Origin: Cyclobacteriaceae bacterium
GTDB taxonomy: Bacteria; Bacteroidota; Bacteroidia; Cytophagales; Cyclobacteriaceae
Reading direction: 5' to 3'
Assembly (NCBI GenBank): GCA_028278225.1
Contig: JANQEU010000061.1
Coordinates: 62,001-126,000 of the forward strand
Length of the DNA: 64,000 nt
Of this stretch, positions 27,563 through 34,774 are shown one piece after another; position 1 is the first letter of the stretch, and each line of letters starts with the position of its first letter. A program made the translations under genes and the position numbers. The notes under the pieces were generated by a model, which worked only from the letters and a program-made list of their open reading frames with translations, was not told the DNA's origin and made no database searches.

Positions 27563-27659
27563 TTCAACCTCGGCTACTTTGTTTGATTACCATGATATTT
27601 GTCAGTGCAGGATAATAAACGAGTCATTGAATTCCTGGGCTGAACTTCCGAGGTTTGAA
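27563..27659. repeat. Long-range inverted repeat before the YciI-like gene
   Basis: TTCAACCTCGG (27563-27573) pairs with CCGAGGTTTGAA (27648-27659), with one extra A bulged and 74 bases between. It ends 11 bases before the YciI-like start codon, so it could form a structured leader. No known riboswitch was recognised. Confidence 0.4.
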
Positions 27660-27670
27660 AAAAACAAAAA

Positions 27671-27937
27671 ATGAAGACCTTCGCATTTTTTTACCTGATG
27701 GACCCTGCCCGGGCAGAGGAAATCAAGAGAACAGTACCGGAGCACACAGCATATTGGCACAAACTGAACCTGGATGGGTATAAAGGGGGCCCTTTCTCTG
27801 ATCTCTCAGGCGGACTAATTTTGTTTAAGGCTGAAAACGAAGAGAAAGCTGAAGAGATCGTACATGAAGATCCATTTGTTGATCACTTTATTCTTACCAA
27901 AAAGTGGGTCAAGGAGTGGGCACCTGTTACAGTTTGA
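27671..27937 (+). CDS. YciI-like protein
   Basis: An 88-residue ferredoxin-like protein of the YciI family. It opens with the strand KTFAFFYLMD and has a conserved pattern: HTAYWHKLNLDGYKGGPFSD, then LFKAENEEKAEEIVHEDPFV. The His near residue 25 and the Asp/His of the DPFVDHF segment correspond to the family's putative active site. Some relatives act as small dehalogenase-like or stress proteins; most are uncharacterised. It forms a single-gene unit of the palindrome array and is followed, after a 150-base spacer, by palindrome copy E. Confidence 0.8.
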   Translation: MKTFAFFYLMDPARAEEIKRTVPEHTAYWHKLNLDGYKGGPFSDLSGGLILFKAENEEKAEEIVHEDPFVDHFILTKKWVKEWAPVTV

Positions 27938-28089
27938 GAGTCAGCCCAACCCGAAAGGTGGCAGGTTTGGAACCTAAGTTCTACTCATGAGTAGTGGGAT
28001 ATGGACTCCCGCTTCGGACCATACGGATTTTCTTTGTTGATGCATTTGTGCAAAGCCGTGGACACGTTACCTTATCTGCAATATGGCTT

Positions 28090-28125
28090 CCCATCTATGG
28101 TCTGTGGCGCCACAGACCATGGATG
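28090..28125 (+). repeat. Palindromic repeat copy E
   Basis: CCCATCTATGGTCTGTGG, CG, then CCACAGACCATGG. Arms are 13 bases with one wobble and a two-base centre. It lies about 150 bases after the YciI-like stop and 68 bases before the antitoxin start. Right flank is ATGTAAAC. Confidence 0.88.
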
Positions 28126-28192
28126 TAAACAACGGGTTGGAGCTGATAGGCTACCTGGAAACTCCTGAAAATATTATTTGTAATTTTGAGAT

Positions 28193-28426
28193 ATGGGAAC
28201 AGTGGAGCTAAAAACCAATCTTCATGAGCTAATAGACAATATTGAAAATGCAGAACTATTAGAATCTATCTTCGAGTTCCTTTCCATCAACAAAGATCTG
28301 AAACCAGGTAAACTTTGGGAATCTTTAGCCGATGGTCAGAAAAAAGAAGTATTGGATGCGTACGAAGAATCTGAAGACGAAAAGAATCTCATACCCCATT
28401 CGCAAGTCCTTAAGGATCTTAAATGA
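28193..28426 (+). CDS. Antitoxin of a ParE/RelE-type toxin-antitoxin pair
   Basis: A 77-residue acidic, helical protein directly upstream of a ParE/RelE-like toxin gene. The two overlap by four bases (ATGA, 28423-28426), the usual tight arrangement of toxin-antitoxin operons. The C-terminal half, including GQKKEVLDAYEESEDEKNLI and SQVLKDL, resembles the toxin-binding tail of Bacteroidota antitoxins. No clear DNA-binding fold is visible. It would neutralise the toxin at 28423. Function is inferred from position and size. Confidence 0.75.
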   Translation: MGTVELKTNLHELIDNIENAELLESIFEFLSINKDLKPGKLWESLADGQKKEVLDAYEESEDEKNLIPHSQVLKDLK

Positions 28427-28713
28427 AGATTTACTGGACGAAGAAATCAAAATCAAGATTTCAAGAAATTAAAAAATACATAGAAAAAGAATTCGGTTTT
28501 AGTGTATCCGAACGTTTTCAGAATCGCGTTCTGAGCCTCCTCGATTTACTTGAGAAATATCCGGGAATTGGATCATTAGAAGTTCCTGAAAAAGAGATCC
28601 ATGGATTCCAGATATCAAAACAGACAAGAGTGTTCTACCGAATCAAAGGAAATAGAATATTCCTTTTAACATTCTTTGATTCCAGGCAGAATCCTGAAAA
28701 GAAACCGAAATAA
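28423..28713 (+). CDS. ParE/RelE-family toxin
   Basis: A 96-residue basic protein of the ParE/RelE fold. It opens IYWTKKSKSRFQEIKKYIEK, has LLDLLEKYPGIGS in the middle (the L-x-x-x-P-x-x-G turn), and ends ISKQTRVFYRIKGNRIFLL followed by FFDSRQNPEK, the usual last two strands with the F-D-x-R-x-x-P pattern. Toxins of this fold either poison gyrase (ParE) or cleave mRNA on the ribosome (RelE); sequence alone does not decide. Overlaps the antitoxin gene by four bases and is followed 15 bases later by palindrome copy F. Confidence 0.85.
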   Translation: MKIYWTKKSKSRFQEIKKYIEKEFGFSVSERFQNRVLSLLDLLEKYPGIGSLEVPEKEIHGFQISKQTRVFYRIKGNRIFLLTFFDSRQNPEKKPK

Positions 28714-28725
28714 ACAGTTCGAACT

Positions 28726-28758
28726 CATCCATGGTCTTTGGCATCACAGACCACGGAG
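28726..28758 (+). repeat. Palindromic repeat copy F
   Basis: CATCCATGGTCTTTGG then TCACAGACCACGG. Two changes from the consensus (T for G in each arm region). It lies 12 bases after the toxin stop and is the last copy seen in this direction. Right flank is AGTACAC. Confidence 0.82.
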
Positions 28759-28792
28759 TACACCATTAATAACAACAGAAGTGGATTAACAA

Positions 28793-29179
28793 CTATTCCG
28801 GCTCAACACCATTCACAATCCAGCCAACAGCAACCGCCTCCCAATCCGCGGTTTTAGAAGCGTCGATATATCTTTTGGAGTCGCTCACCTTCCACTCTTC
28901 GACCATACGCTTGGATTGCATCTTGACCAGGGCACTGTTCACGATCGTCGCTGTACGGGTTAACCTGGTCGTCACTAATTCAGGATTGGCATTGAATATT
29001 TTCTGGCTCTCGGGAGGCATCGGTTTCATTTCTCGCATATCACTCAAAAGTCCAAACTTCTCAGGTAATGCATCCAGTACCGTCCTGAACTCTTTTTTGT
29101 ACGCGAGCATTTCCTCTTCTTGTATGAATCCTGCAAAAGTTATTTTAACACCATAATCTTTTTGTTCGATTTTATACAT
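28793..29179 (-). CDS. Hypothetical protein, SpoIIAA/STAS-like small protein
   Basis: A 128-residue soluble protein on the minus strand. The pattern is alternating strands and helices: KIEQKDYGVKITFAGFIQEE, LLSDMREMKPMPPES, TATIVNSALVKMQSKRMVEE, and the end RYIDASKTADWEAVAVGWIV. This resembles SpoIIAA-like/STAS-fold proteins that Bacteroidota and myxobacteria carry as single genes of unknown role. It is the first gene after the last palindrome copy and reads toward it, so it is outside the array pattern. I cannot give it a function. Confidence 0.6.
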   Translation of the reverse strand: MYKIEQKDYGVKITFAGFIQEEEMLAYKKEFRTVLDALPEKFGLLSDMREMKPMPPESQKIFNANPELVTTRLTRTATIVNSALVKMQSKRMVEEWKVSDSKRYIDASKTADWEAVAVGWIVNGVEPE

Positions 29180-29298
29180 ACTCGGGAATCTCTGTTCTTT
29201 TACGCATTTGGAGTGAATTTGAAATGATTATGTCAATTATACAAGCAGTTTATCATGATAATATGTCGAAATCGCACGAACTGACCCGCACAGCAGCA

Positions 29299-29348
29299 GT
29301 TGACAATACCGTTTTATATCGTTAAATTACGTTGTGCGGGTGTTAAGT
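29299..29348 (+). promoter_or_regulatory. Copy 2 of the ~50-bp upstream element
   Basis: It contains TTGACAATACCGTTTTATAT, then TAAATTACGTTGTG and GTTAAGT at the end. About 40 of 51 positions match copy 1 at 24865. Here CCCGCACA (29285-29292) and TGTGCGGG (29333-29340) also form an 8-bp inverted repeat around the element. It stands 60 bases before the gene at 29409. Confidence 0.5.
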
Positions 29349-29408
29349 GCAATTTTAAAATCACACATTTAGTGCTCAAATAATATTATTCACCAAGCCA
29401 ATCATCAT

Positions 29409-29792
29409 ATGAGCAACGCAAGTATAGTAGTAAGTATTAATGCAACAAGCGGGGATCTGATAATCGATGGGGACCCAAACTGGGACGATCAACAATTACG
29501 AATTGATGGGGTTATCATCAATTCCCCTTATACCTCTCCCTCCGGTCAGTCCGTAGGAGCAAGGGTGGACGGCTGGGGAGAAAACGACGGAAATGAAAAC
29601 ATGATGGGGATCTGGTACGTCGGCCCAAATAACAATAATGAAAACCAGAACAATTTCATGATGACCATTGGCCAGAATAGTGACGGCCTCATGGATGTCA
29701 CAGAAGTTGATCCCTTAGATCCAATGACAATTAAGTACTCCGTGGTGACCCGGACCAAATGGATACTTGTACTTAAGTTTGAGGATGCTTGA
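29409..29792 (+). CDS. Hypothetical protein, Asn/Gly-rich, beta-strand-like
   Basis: A 127-residue acidic protein with no signal peptide and no recognised domain. It reads as short beta strands with turns rich in Asn, Asp and Gly (GWGENDGNENMMGIWY, VGPNNNNENQNNFMMTIG), ending in the strand-like TRTKWILVLKFEDA. The ATG at 29409 is the only good start. It is preceded by element copy 2 and followed by element copy 3, so it may belong to the same regulated set as the vapBC-like pair. Function unknown. Confidence 0.5.
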   Translation: MSNASIVVSINATSGDLIIDGDPNWDDQQLRIDGVIINSPYTSPSGQSVGARVDGWGENDGNENMMGIWYVGPNNNNENQNNFMMTIGQNSDGLMDVTEVDPLDPMTIKYSVVTRTKWILVLKFEDA

Positions 29793-29862
29793 GGTGAAGG
29801 ATTGATATCTGATCATTCCGGGCCTCCGGTAATTGTATGACGAAGGGTCAATTGACGGTGGG

Positions 29863-29880
29863 CTATACGGTTTTGTATAG
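29863..29880 (+). promoter_or_regulatory. Copy 3 of the upstream element (palindrome only)
   Basis: CTATAC-GGTTTT-GTATAG is a six-base-arm palindrome that matches copy 1 in 16 of 17 core positions. It lies about 65 bases before the GTG start of the antitoxin gene at 29946. An autoregulatory operator of the toxin-antitoxin pair is the simplest reading for this copy. Confidence 0.5.
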
Positions 29881-29945
29881 TTGATCGTGTTCGTAGCAAG
29901 CAGTAGTCATTATCTTCAGAACAGAGTTTTTCGTAATTTTACATT

Positions 29946-30179
29946 GTGAACACGACAGAAAAGAAAATATTGAGTAACTACATGGGCCTCCTTGAACAGT
30001 TGAGCCCCAGTATGAAATTAAATCTTATTGAAAGATTGAGGGAATCGGTTAAATCTCAGATTACATCCTCAAAAATGAAAGTCTCATTCGGAGCTTGGAG
30101 CCCTAACGAATCTGCCGAGGAACTGAGTAACACAATCAGGTCAAGCCGTAGCACCAACAGGAATATCGAGGAACTTTGA
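29946..30179 (+). CDS. VapB-like antitoxin
   Basis: A 77-residue protein starting with GTG. Its stop overlaps the start of the PIN-domain toxin gene (TTGA at 30176-30179), the standard layout of vapBC operons. The sequence is helical and polar (LEQLSPSMKLNLIERLRESV, then SFGAWSPNESAEELSNTIR); the C-terminal SFGAW...SAEEL part looks like the toxin-binding tail seen in Bacteroidota VapB-type antitoxins. No classical AbrB or ribbon-helix-helix motif is obvious. It would bind and silence the toxin and probably its own promoter, with the palindrome at 29863-29880 as a candidate site. Confidence 0.72.
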   Translation: MNTTEKKILSNYMGLLEQLSPSMKLNLIERLRESVKSQITSSKMKVSFGAWSPNESAEELSNTIRSSRSTNRNIEEL

Positions 30180-30571
30180 AATACCTGCTCGATACCAACA
30201 TTTGTATTTATTACATGAAGGGACAGTTCGATCTTGATAAAAAGTTTGAGTCTCTACCACCAGATTCCCTCTATATCTGCGAGATAACCCTGGCCGAACT
30301 TAAATTTGGAGTGGCGAAAAGTGATTCACCCAAACGAAACGGGAAGACGTTGAATAATTTCCTGACAGGCATCCAAATCCTTCCCATTTTCGATGCTCTC
30401 GACTTCTATGCGAACGAAAAAGCCCGTCTTAGAAAGCAAGGTGAACCAGTTGATGATTTCGACCTATTGATTGGGGCAACTGCCGTGACAAATGACCTTA
30501 TTCCGGTAACAAACAATGCCAAACATTTCAATCGATTAAAAAGGATTCAACTAGAGAATTGGACAGCCTGA
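30176..30571 (+). CDS. vapC: VapC-like PIN-domain ribonuclease toxin
   Basis: A 131-residue PIN-domain protein. The acidic residues that bind metal are visible: Asp6 in LLDTNICIYYMK, Glu41 in TLAELKFGV, and the Asp cluster around 93-96 in DDFDLLIGA. VapC toxins cleave specific RNAs, often tRNAs, when the antitoxin is lost. The frame opens with TTG at 30176 overlapping the antitoxin stop; no ATG is available before the first strand. The last strand IPVTNNAKHFNRLKRIQLEN is typical of the family. Confidence 0.88.
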   Translation: MKYLLDTNICIYYMKGQFDLDKKFESLPPDSLYICEITLAELKFGVAKSDSPKRNGKTLNNFLTGIQILPIFDALDFYANEKARLRKQGEPVDDFDLLIGATAVTNDLIPVTNNAKHFNRLKRIQLENWTA

Positions 30572-30620
30572 TTTACGCCGGAAACAGATATCTGTCTTCA
30601 AGTACAGTTTAACACTGATT

Positions 30621-30950
30621 ATGTCAAAAAAGGTTTTTGCGTATATCTGGGAATATATTGTAAAAGAAGAATGTCTCGAAGAATTTAAAAGGACCTATGG
30701 ACCAGAGGGCGATTGGGTCCGGTTGTTCAGGAGGGCTGATGGTTACATTGCAACGAACCTTCATCAGGACATATCGGATCCAAAAAGATTTGTAACTATT
30801 GACTTTTGGCACACAAAGGAAGACCGGGACGATTTTCGAAACAAATTTTCCAAAGAGTTTGAAGATCTTGATGAATACTGCGAGAGTCTTACGATACAGG
30901 AAAAATTAATCGGTGACTTTGATTCACATATCAAACCGATATCCGGGTGA
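30621..30950 (+). CDS. ABM-like (antibiotic biosynthesis monooxygenase-type) small protein
   Basis: A 109-residue protein with a ferredoxin-like dimeric alpha-beta barrel pattern. Strand FAYIWEYIVKEECLEEFKRT is followed by YGPEGDWVRLFRRADGYIAT and RFVTIDFWHTKEDRDDFRN. This resembles the ABM fold, whose members include quinol monooxygenases and heme-degrading enzymes, but also many proteins of unknown role. It stands 49 bases after vapC. Catalytic activity is not supported by any motif I can see. Confidence 0.62.
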   Translation: MSKKVFAYIWEYIVKEECLEEFKRTYGPEGDWVRLFRRADGYIATNLHQDISDPKRFVTIDFWHTKEDRDDFRNKFSKEFEDLDEYCESLTIQEKLIGDFDSHIKPISG

Positions 30951-31082
30951 AGCATAAAATACCCCATAGTAATCGACAAGCTCTATTAGAAAACAAACAA
31001 AATCACGACAACCGACAAGCGATACTAAACGTAGTTTATTCTCACCGCTTGTGGTAAACTAATTTCCAAAATTCAGGTTAAT

Positions 31083-31628
31083 ATGAGGCAATGTGAATTT
31101 TTCCTGCTGCCAGTTACAATTTTGATGTGCATTGCATCTTCATGCAACCCTCCTGTATCCCCGATTACGACGACTGCGGAAACCGGATCCGGTTGGAAGG
31201 CCGTCTACAAACATGATGAGTACGGAAATCCACTGGAAGGAAGTATGGATTCGCTGATCGCCGGTATCAGAAATGGCTATGACCTGAGAGTAGGCTGGGG
31301 TTGGCAGAGAGAGCGGGGAGATTCTGTTCTGAGACTTGAACACATTGCGGAACCACTGTTTCTGACCATTATTCAGGAAAAGGACGTTTCCATTGTTATC
31401 GATGCACACCCTTTGCTTACCAGCTATATTGACGTGGGAAAACAAAAGTTTGGGGAAGGAGGACACATCTGGCAATGCGTCTTGACGACAAAAGGTGAAT
31501 TCAATGCCCAGGTTCATGATCGCTCGACCGGGGAGCTGATAAACGACTGGCCGCAAAGACAAAGAATGACATGGTTTCTGGATTACCCATCTCAACCAAA
31601 GGCAAATCGTAAACCTTTATTTGATTGA
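31083..31628 (+). CDS. Hypothetical lipoprotein
   Basis: A 181-residue protein with an N-terminal lipoprotein signal: a hydrophobic stretch then CIASSC, Cys as the lipidation site. The mature part contains AGIRNGYDLRVGWGWQRERG and LTTKGEFNAQVHDRSTGELI, neat beta-strand-like segments that I cannot place in a family. A short inverted repeat (TAGTTTA ... TAAACTA) lies about 30-60 bases upstream. Likely located on the periplasmic side of a membrane; role unknown. Confidence 0.55.
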   Translation: MRQCEFFLLPVTILMCIASSCNPPVSPITTTAETGSGWKAVYKHDEYGNPLEGSMDSLIAGIRNGYDLRVGWGWQRERGDSVLRLEHIAEPLFLTIIQEKDVSIVIDAHPLLTSYIDVGKQKFGEGGHIWQCVLTTKGEFNAQVHDRSTGELINDWPQRQRMTWFLDYPSQPKANRKPLFD

Positions 31629-31795
31629 TCTTCTCTCGTTCGCAATAACATAACGGCCGAAAGAGTCTTGTGTATTTGTAAGCGACATCCACGTAGCCGC
31701 AGGTAAAAAATGATGAATAATGATTATCGGTTTTTGTAAAAAGACACGTGAAATCATAACTTCATGACCTTATTTTCAAATGACAACTATTTACC

Positions 31796-32962
31796 ATGAG
31801 AAACTGGTTAAAAATCGCCCTAGCAACTGTTTTGATATCCGGCCTCCTGCTGACCAGCATATTTTATGCTTTTAACTTATCAATCGCCATAACCTCCTCC
31901 GGGGATATTGAATTTTCTCCCGGCTCAATTCCAGAAATCGATTTGGCTGATTCCCTGTCGGAAAAACCGAGGAACATCATTGTGTTCATTGCAGATGGAA
32001 TGGGGTTCTCTCACCTGTCCACTGCGTTACTTACGCAGCAAACCGACCAGGTGCCATCTGTCTGGCACGAATTTGAGGTTAAGGGATGGCACGATGCACG
32101 ATGTTCCTACGGTCCTCTAACGGATTCGGGAGCTTCAGGAACTGCCATGGCAACCGGCACACCAACATTTTTTGAGGTATTAGGACTTGATCAGGAAGGC
32201 AAACATTTGAAAAGTGTCTTCGAAATTGCCTCCGATCGTCAATATGCTACCGGTATTGTCACGGACTCTTACATTTGGGATGCGACACCCGCCGCTTTCG
32301 TAGCACACACTAAATCAAGAGATAATGCAGAAGACATCCTGGTTCAAATTGCTTCAAGTAACCTGGATCTGATCTTCGGTGAACTTGAGGACCTGGGTGA
32401 AGACGGTGTGCCAGACCTGGAAACCACCATCAGTATACTGGAAAGAAAGTTTCATCTCTTGGATAGATCCCTGACCATCCCAAATCAGGGTACAAACCGA
32501 AAACCAATTGCCGCAATTTTCGACGAAGATGAGGTACAGGACCTGGATTCCTCACCTAACCTCGTTCAACTCACCGAAGTAGCTTTAAACTATCTGTCGC
32601 TCCAGGGTAAACCTTTCATCCTTTTGGTTGAAAGTGAGGAAATGGACTCCGGTTCCCATGAAAATGATTCGGAGAGAGTGCTCAAAGGCATCCGTTCAAT
32701 CCAGGAAACACTTTCACTTATTCTGAGATTCTCGAAATCTGATGGTGAGACGCTGGTGCTATTTACATCTGATCACGAGACAGGAGGACTGGCTACACTT
32801 TCAAACCGGAAGATCTATCCGAATATGAGCGTCAAATGGTCTACGAAGGATCATACAGCAACAGTTGTCCCTTTATTGGCTCAGGGACCGGGGGCAGGTT
32901 ATTTTATGGCGGTAAACCGTAACTGGCAGATCGGACAGCTTTTGAAAGCACTGATCCGCTAG
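31796..32962 (+). CDS. Alkaline phosphatase family protein
   Basis: A 388-residue exported or membrane-tethered phosphatase: one hydrophobic N-terminal helix (residues ~7-28) is followed by the alkaline phosphatase fold. The metal-binding start is IIVFIADGMGFSH, the nucleophile Ser111 lies in TDSGASGTAMATG, and later metal ligands appear in ESEEMDSGSHEND and FTSDHETGGL. It is shorter than E. coli PhoA (about 450 residues), with smaller surface insertions. It would hydrolyse phosphomonoesters in the periplasm or outside the cell. It is set apart from its neighbours by gaps of 167 and 61 bases, so probably transcribed on its own. Confidence 0.9.
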   Translation: MRNWLKIALATVLISGLLLTSIFYAFNLSIAITSSGDIEFSPGSIPEIDLADSLSEKPRNIIVFIADGMGFSHLSTALLTQQTDQVPSVWHEFEVKGWHDARCSYGPLTDSGASGTAMATGTPTFFEVLGLDQEGKHLKSVFEIASDRQYATGIVTDSYIWDATPAAFVAHTKSRDNAEDILVQIASSNLDLIFGELEDLGEDGVPDLETTISILERKFHLLDRSLTIPNQGTNRKPIAAIFDEDEVQDLDSSPNLVQLTEVALNYLSLQGKPFILLVESEEMDSGSHENDSERVLKGIRSIQETLSLILRFSKSDGETLVLFTSDHETGGLATLSNRKIYPNMSVKWSTKDHTATVVPLLAQGPGAGYFMAVNRNWQIGQLLKALIR

Positions 32963-33023
32963 CGGATTACCATATCCACCCGGAAGATTATTTCAGCCCT
33001 GGCAATTTTAAACCCATCAGATC

Positions 33024-33467
33024 ATGTCTCTTAATTTTACGCTGACCTTGGCAAGCCCCGAAAATATTGAAGCCATTTTGCAGGTAGGTGATGATCTGTT
33101 TGATCACAGGATCAAACCACAGCGGCTCTCAGAATTTTTAAATGATGAAAGACATCATCTTGTTCTGGCATTACTTGATGGAAAGGTAATCGGAATGGCT
33201 TCCGGATTTCACTATGTGCATCCGGATAAAGATCCGAACCTGTTTATCAATGAAGCTGGTGTAGTGGAAAAATACCAGAACCAGGGCGTGGGACGTGCCA
33301 TGGTAAAACGCCTGTGTGAACATGGCGAATCTTTGGGATGTACAGCCGCCTGGGTTGCAACTGAAAATAGCAATCTTCAGGCCAGAAAAGCATACATTGC
33401 TGCTGGCGGAAAAGAGGATGAGGAACTGGTTACTTTAATTGAGTTTGAGCTAAAGAATGTTGGCTAA
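33024..33467 (+). CDS. GNAT N-acetyltransferase
   Basis: A 147-residue GNAT protein. The central strand and motif A are INEAGVVEKYQNQGVGRAMV (Q-x-x-G-V-G-x-A), and ENSNLQARKAYIAAGG is the usual motif B with the N-x-x-A-x-x-x-Y pattern. The general arrangement resembles AAC(3)-I-type aminoglycoside acetyltransferases, but also many others; substrate cannot be assigned from sequence. It ends two bases before the decayed vanZ-like gene begins. Confidence 0.8.
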   Translation: MSLNFTLTLASPENIEAILQVGDDLFDHRIKPQRLSEFLNDERHHLVLALLDGKVIGMASGFHYVHPDKDPNLFINEAGVVEKYQNQGVGRAMVKRLCEHGESLGCTAAWVATENSNLQARKAYIAAGGKEDEELVTLIEFELKNVG

Positions 33468-33468
33468 T

Positions 33469-33778
33469 ATGAAAAATAATTGGCATAGTTTTCATAAAAT
33501 ACTTGTTCGACTACGGATTGCTCGCTGTGTTCATTTATCAGGCACTAAGTGAACGAAAAAATCACGGCAAAAATATTCCTCTCCCATTCGTCGTGGCTTT
33601 TGTACTCACTTCTTTTTTTGGCTGGATCGATGAGATCATACAGGCAATCCTGCCAAACCGCTTTTATGACATCCGTGATGTCATCTTTAATACACTGGCA
33701 GCCTTCATGTCCATTATCATGAGCATGTCATTGTCCTGGATACAAGAGCGGGTAGGAAAACCTTCCCTGAAGGGGTAA
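33469..33778 (+). pseudogene. Broken VanZ-like gene
   Basis: From ATG 33469 the first codons read MKNNWHSFHKIL, and then the frame is lost. The next frame continues without an ATG as FDYGLLAVFIYQAL, the conserved motif of VanZ-like membrane proteins (HK-x-L-H-F-x-x-Y-G-x-L), to the stop at 33778. A loss of about two bases after CTT would explain the break. The usual first membrane helix is also missing, so the gene is truncated as well as shifted. VanZ relatives include a teicoplanin-resistance protein, but most are of unknown role. Confidence 0.65.
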
Positions 33779-33946
33779 CGCTTACAATGACTGTTCGCCG
33801 GAGGAAATTATGGCCAGCATGCCTGCACAAAACATGCCTAATTCGCAAAATCCGAATGCTTTTACAATGGGATTCAAGCCAAAACACAGGGTGATGCAAC
33901 CATTTGCCAGTTAAATACATCAGGTTTTCACCGGAATACCTAAAAT

Positions 33947-34624
33947 ATGAACACCAAACAAACCACAAAAATTGTCGGCACATTATTTCTAGTGCAAATG
34001 ACTACTGCCGTCCTGAGCTACAGTGTGATCCTTGACCCAATATTACATGGCGCAGATTTTCTAAAGTCGATGTCTGAAAACGCCACCCTGGTGAGGATGG
34101 CCATGTTACTCGATCTCAGTTGCGGATTATCCGTATTCGGGATCGCCATCATGCTATTCCCGATTTTGAAAAGGTACAATGAACGGATCGCCCTGTGGTA
34201 TGTCGGCCTGAGGCTGAATGAGTTGATCGCCTTTGTGATCGCCGGAATTTTGTTGCTGGCGCTGCTATCGATGAGCCGTAGTTATCAGCAGGTAGAAGTT
34301 GCGGAAATGGGTTATTTCAAGGTATTGGCTAAATACTTGCTGGTGATGAGGGGAAGTACCCAAAACATCAGCCTTTGGCTTTATTGTTTCGGGACTTCAC
34401 TATTTTATTATTTATTGTTCCGTACAAGGTTAATCCCCCGGTTCATCCCGATTTGGGGCCTGATCGGGGTTTTACTCCTATTTGCAGAAATCACTTCAAA
34501 CATTTTCGGCGGATCGATCGGAGGAATAATGATCATGATGCCCCTGGGATTGAACGAAATATTTCTTGGTATTTGGCTGATTGTGAAAGGTTTCAACGAT
34601 GTCCGGACCGGACCGGCTGCCTGA
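33947..34624 (+). CDS. DUF4386 membrane protein
   Basis: A 225-residue protein with about six membrane helices and the DUF4386 layout: NTKQTTKIVGTLFLVQMTTA at the start, ERIALWYVGLRLNELIAFVI in the middle (R-x-x-E region), and RLIPRFIPIWGLIGVLLLFA before the last two helices. It is a distant paralogue of the gene at 17316. No function is established. It is followed by 150 bases of spacer and then a PadR-type regulator on the same strand. Confidence 0.8.
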   Translation: MNTKQTTKIVGTLFLVQMTTAVLSYSVILDPILHGADFLKSMSENATLVRMAMLLDLSCGLSVFGIAIMLFPILKRYNERIALWYVGLRLNELIAFVIAGILLLALLSMSRSYQQVEVAEMGYFKVLAKYLLVMRGSTQNISLWLYCFGTSLFYYLLFRTRLIPRFIPIWGLIGVLLLFAEITSNIFGGSIGGIMIMMPLGLNEIFLGIWLIVKGFNDVRTGPAA

Positions 34625-34774
34625 AACCTTTCCGGATAGTCAAAAATTCGGAATGCATTAAAATTGAGCTGTTTCGTAGCTCATTGAAAATCGTTTTTAT
34701 ATTTTCTCTCAAAAATAGAAACATATTATCTACTTTTGGCGTACAACATATCATCTTAAAAATAGAAACATATA

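Noticed and set aside
25231-28758. The palindromes as a CRISPR array
   Set aside because: Spacing is 0.6-0.9 kb with genes between, not 30-40-base spacers, and there are no cas genes.
25231-28758. The palindromes as classical attC sites
   Set aside because: Neither RYYYAAC nor GTTRRRY lies at the expected ends of the copies, and no integrase gene is visible. Left as a finding only in the sense of a cassette-like pattern.
25231-28758. The palindromes as ordinary intrinsic terminators
   Set aside because: They are downstream of genes but have no T-tract, and the sequence is conserved beyond what a terminator needs.
33024-33467. GNAT gene as an aminoglycoside resistance gene
   Set aside because: Only general fold similarity; no specific active-site evidence.
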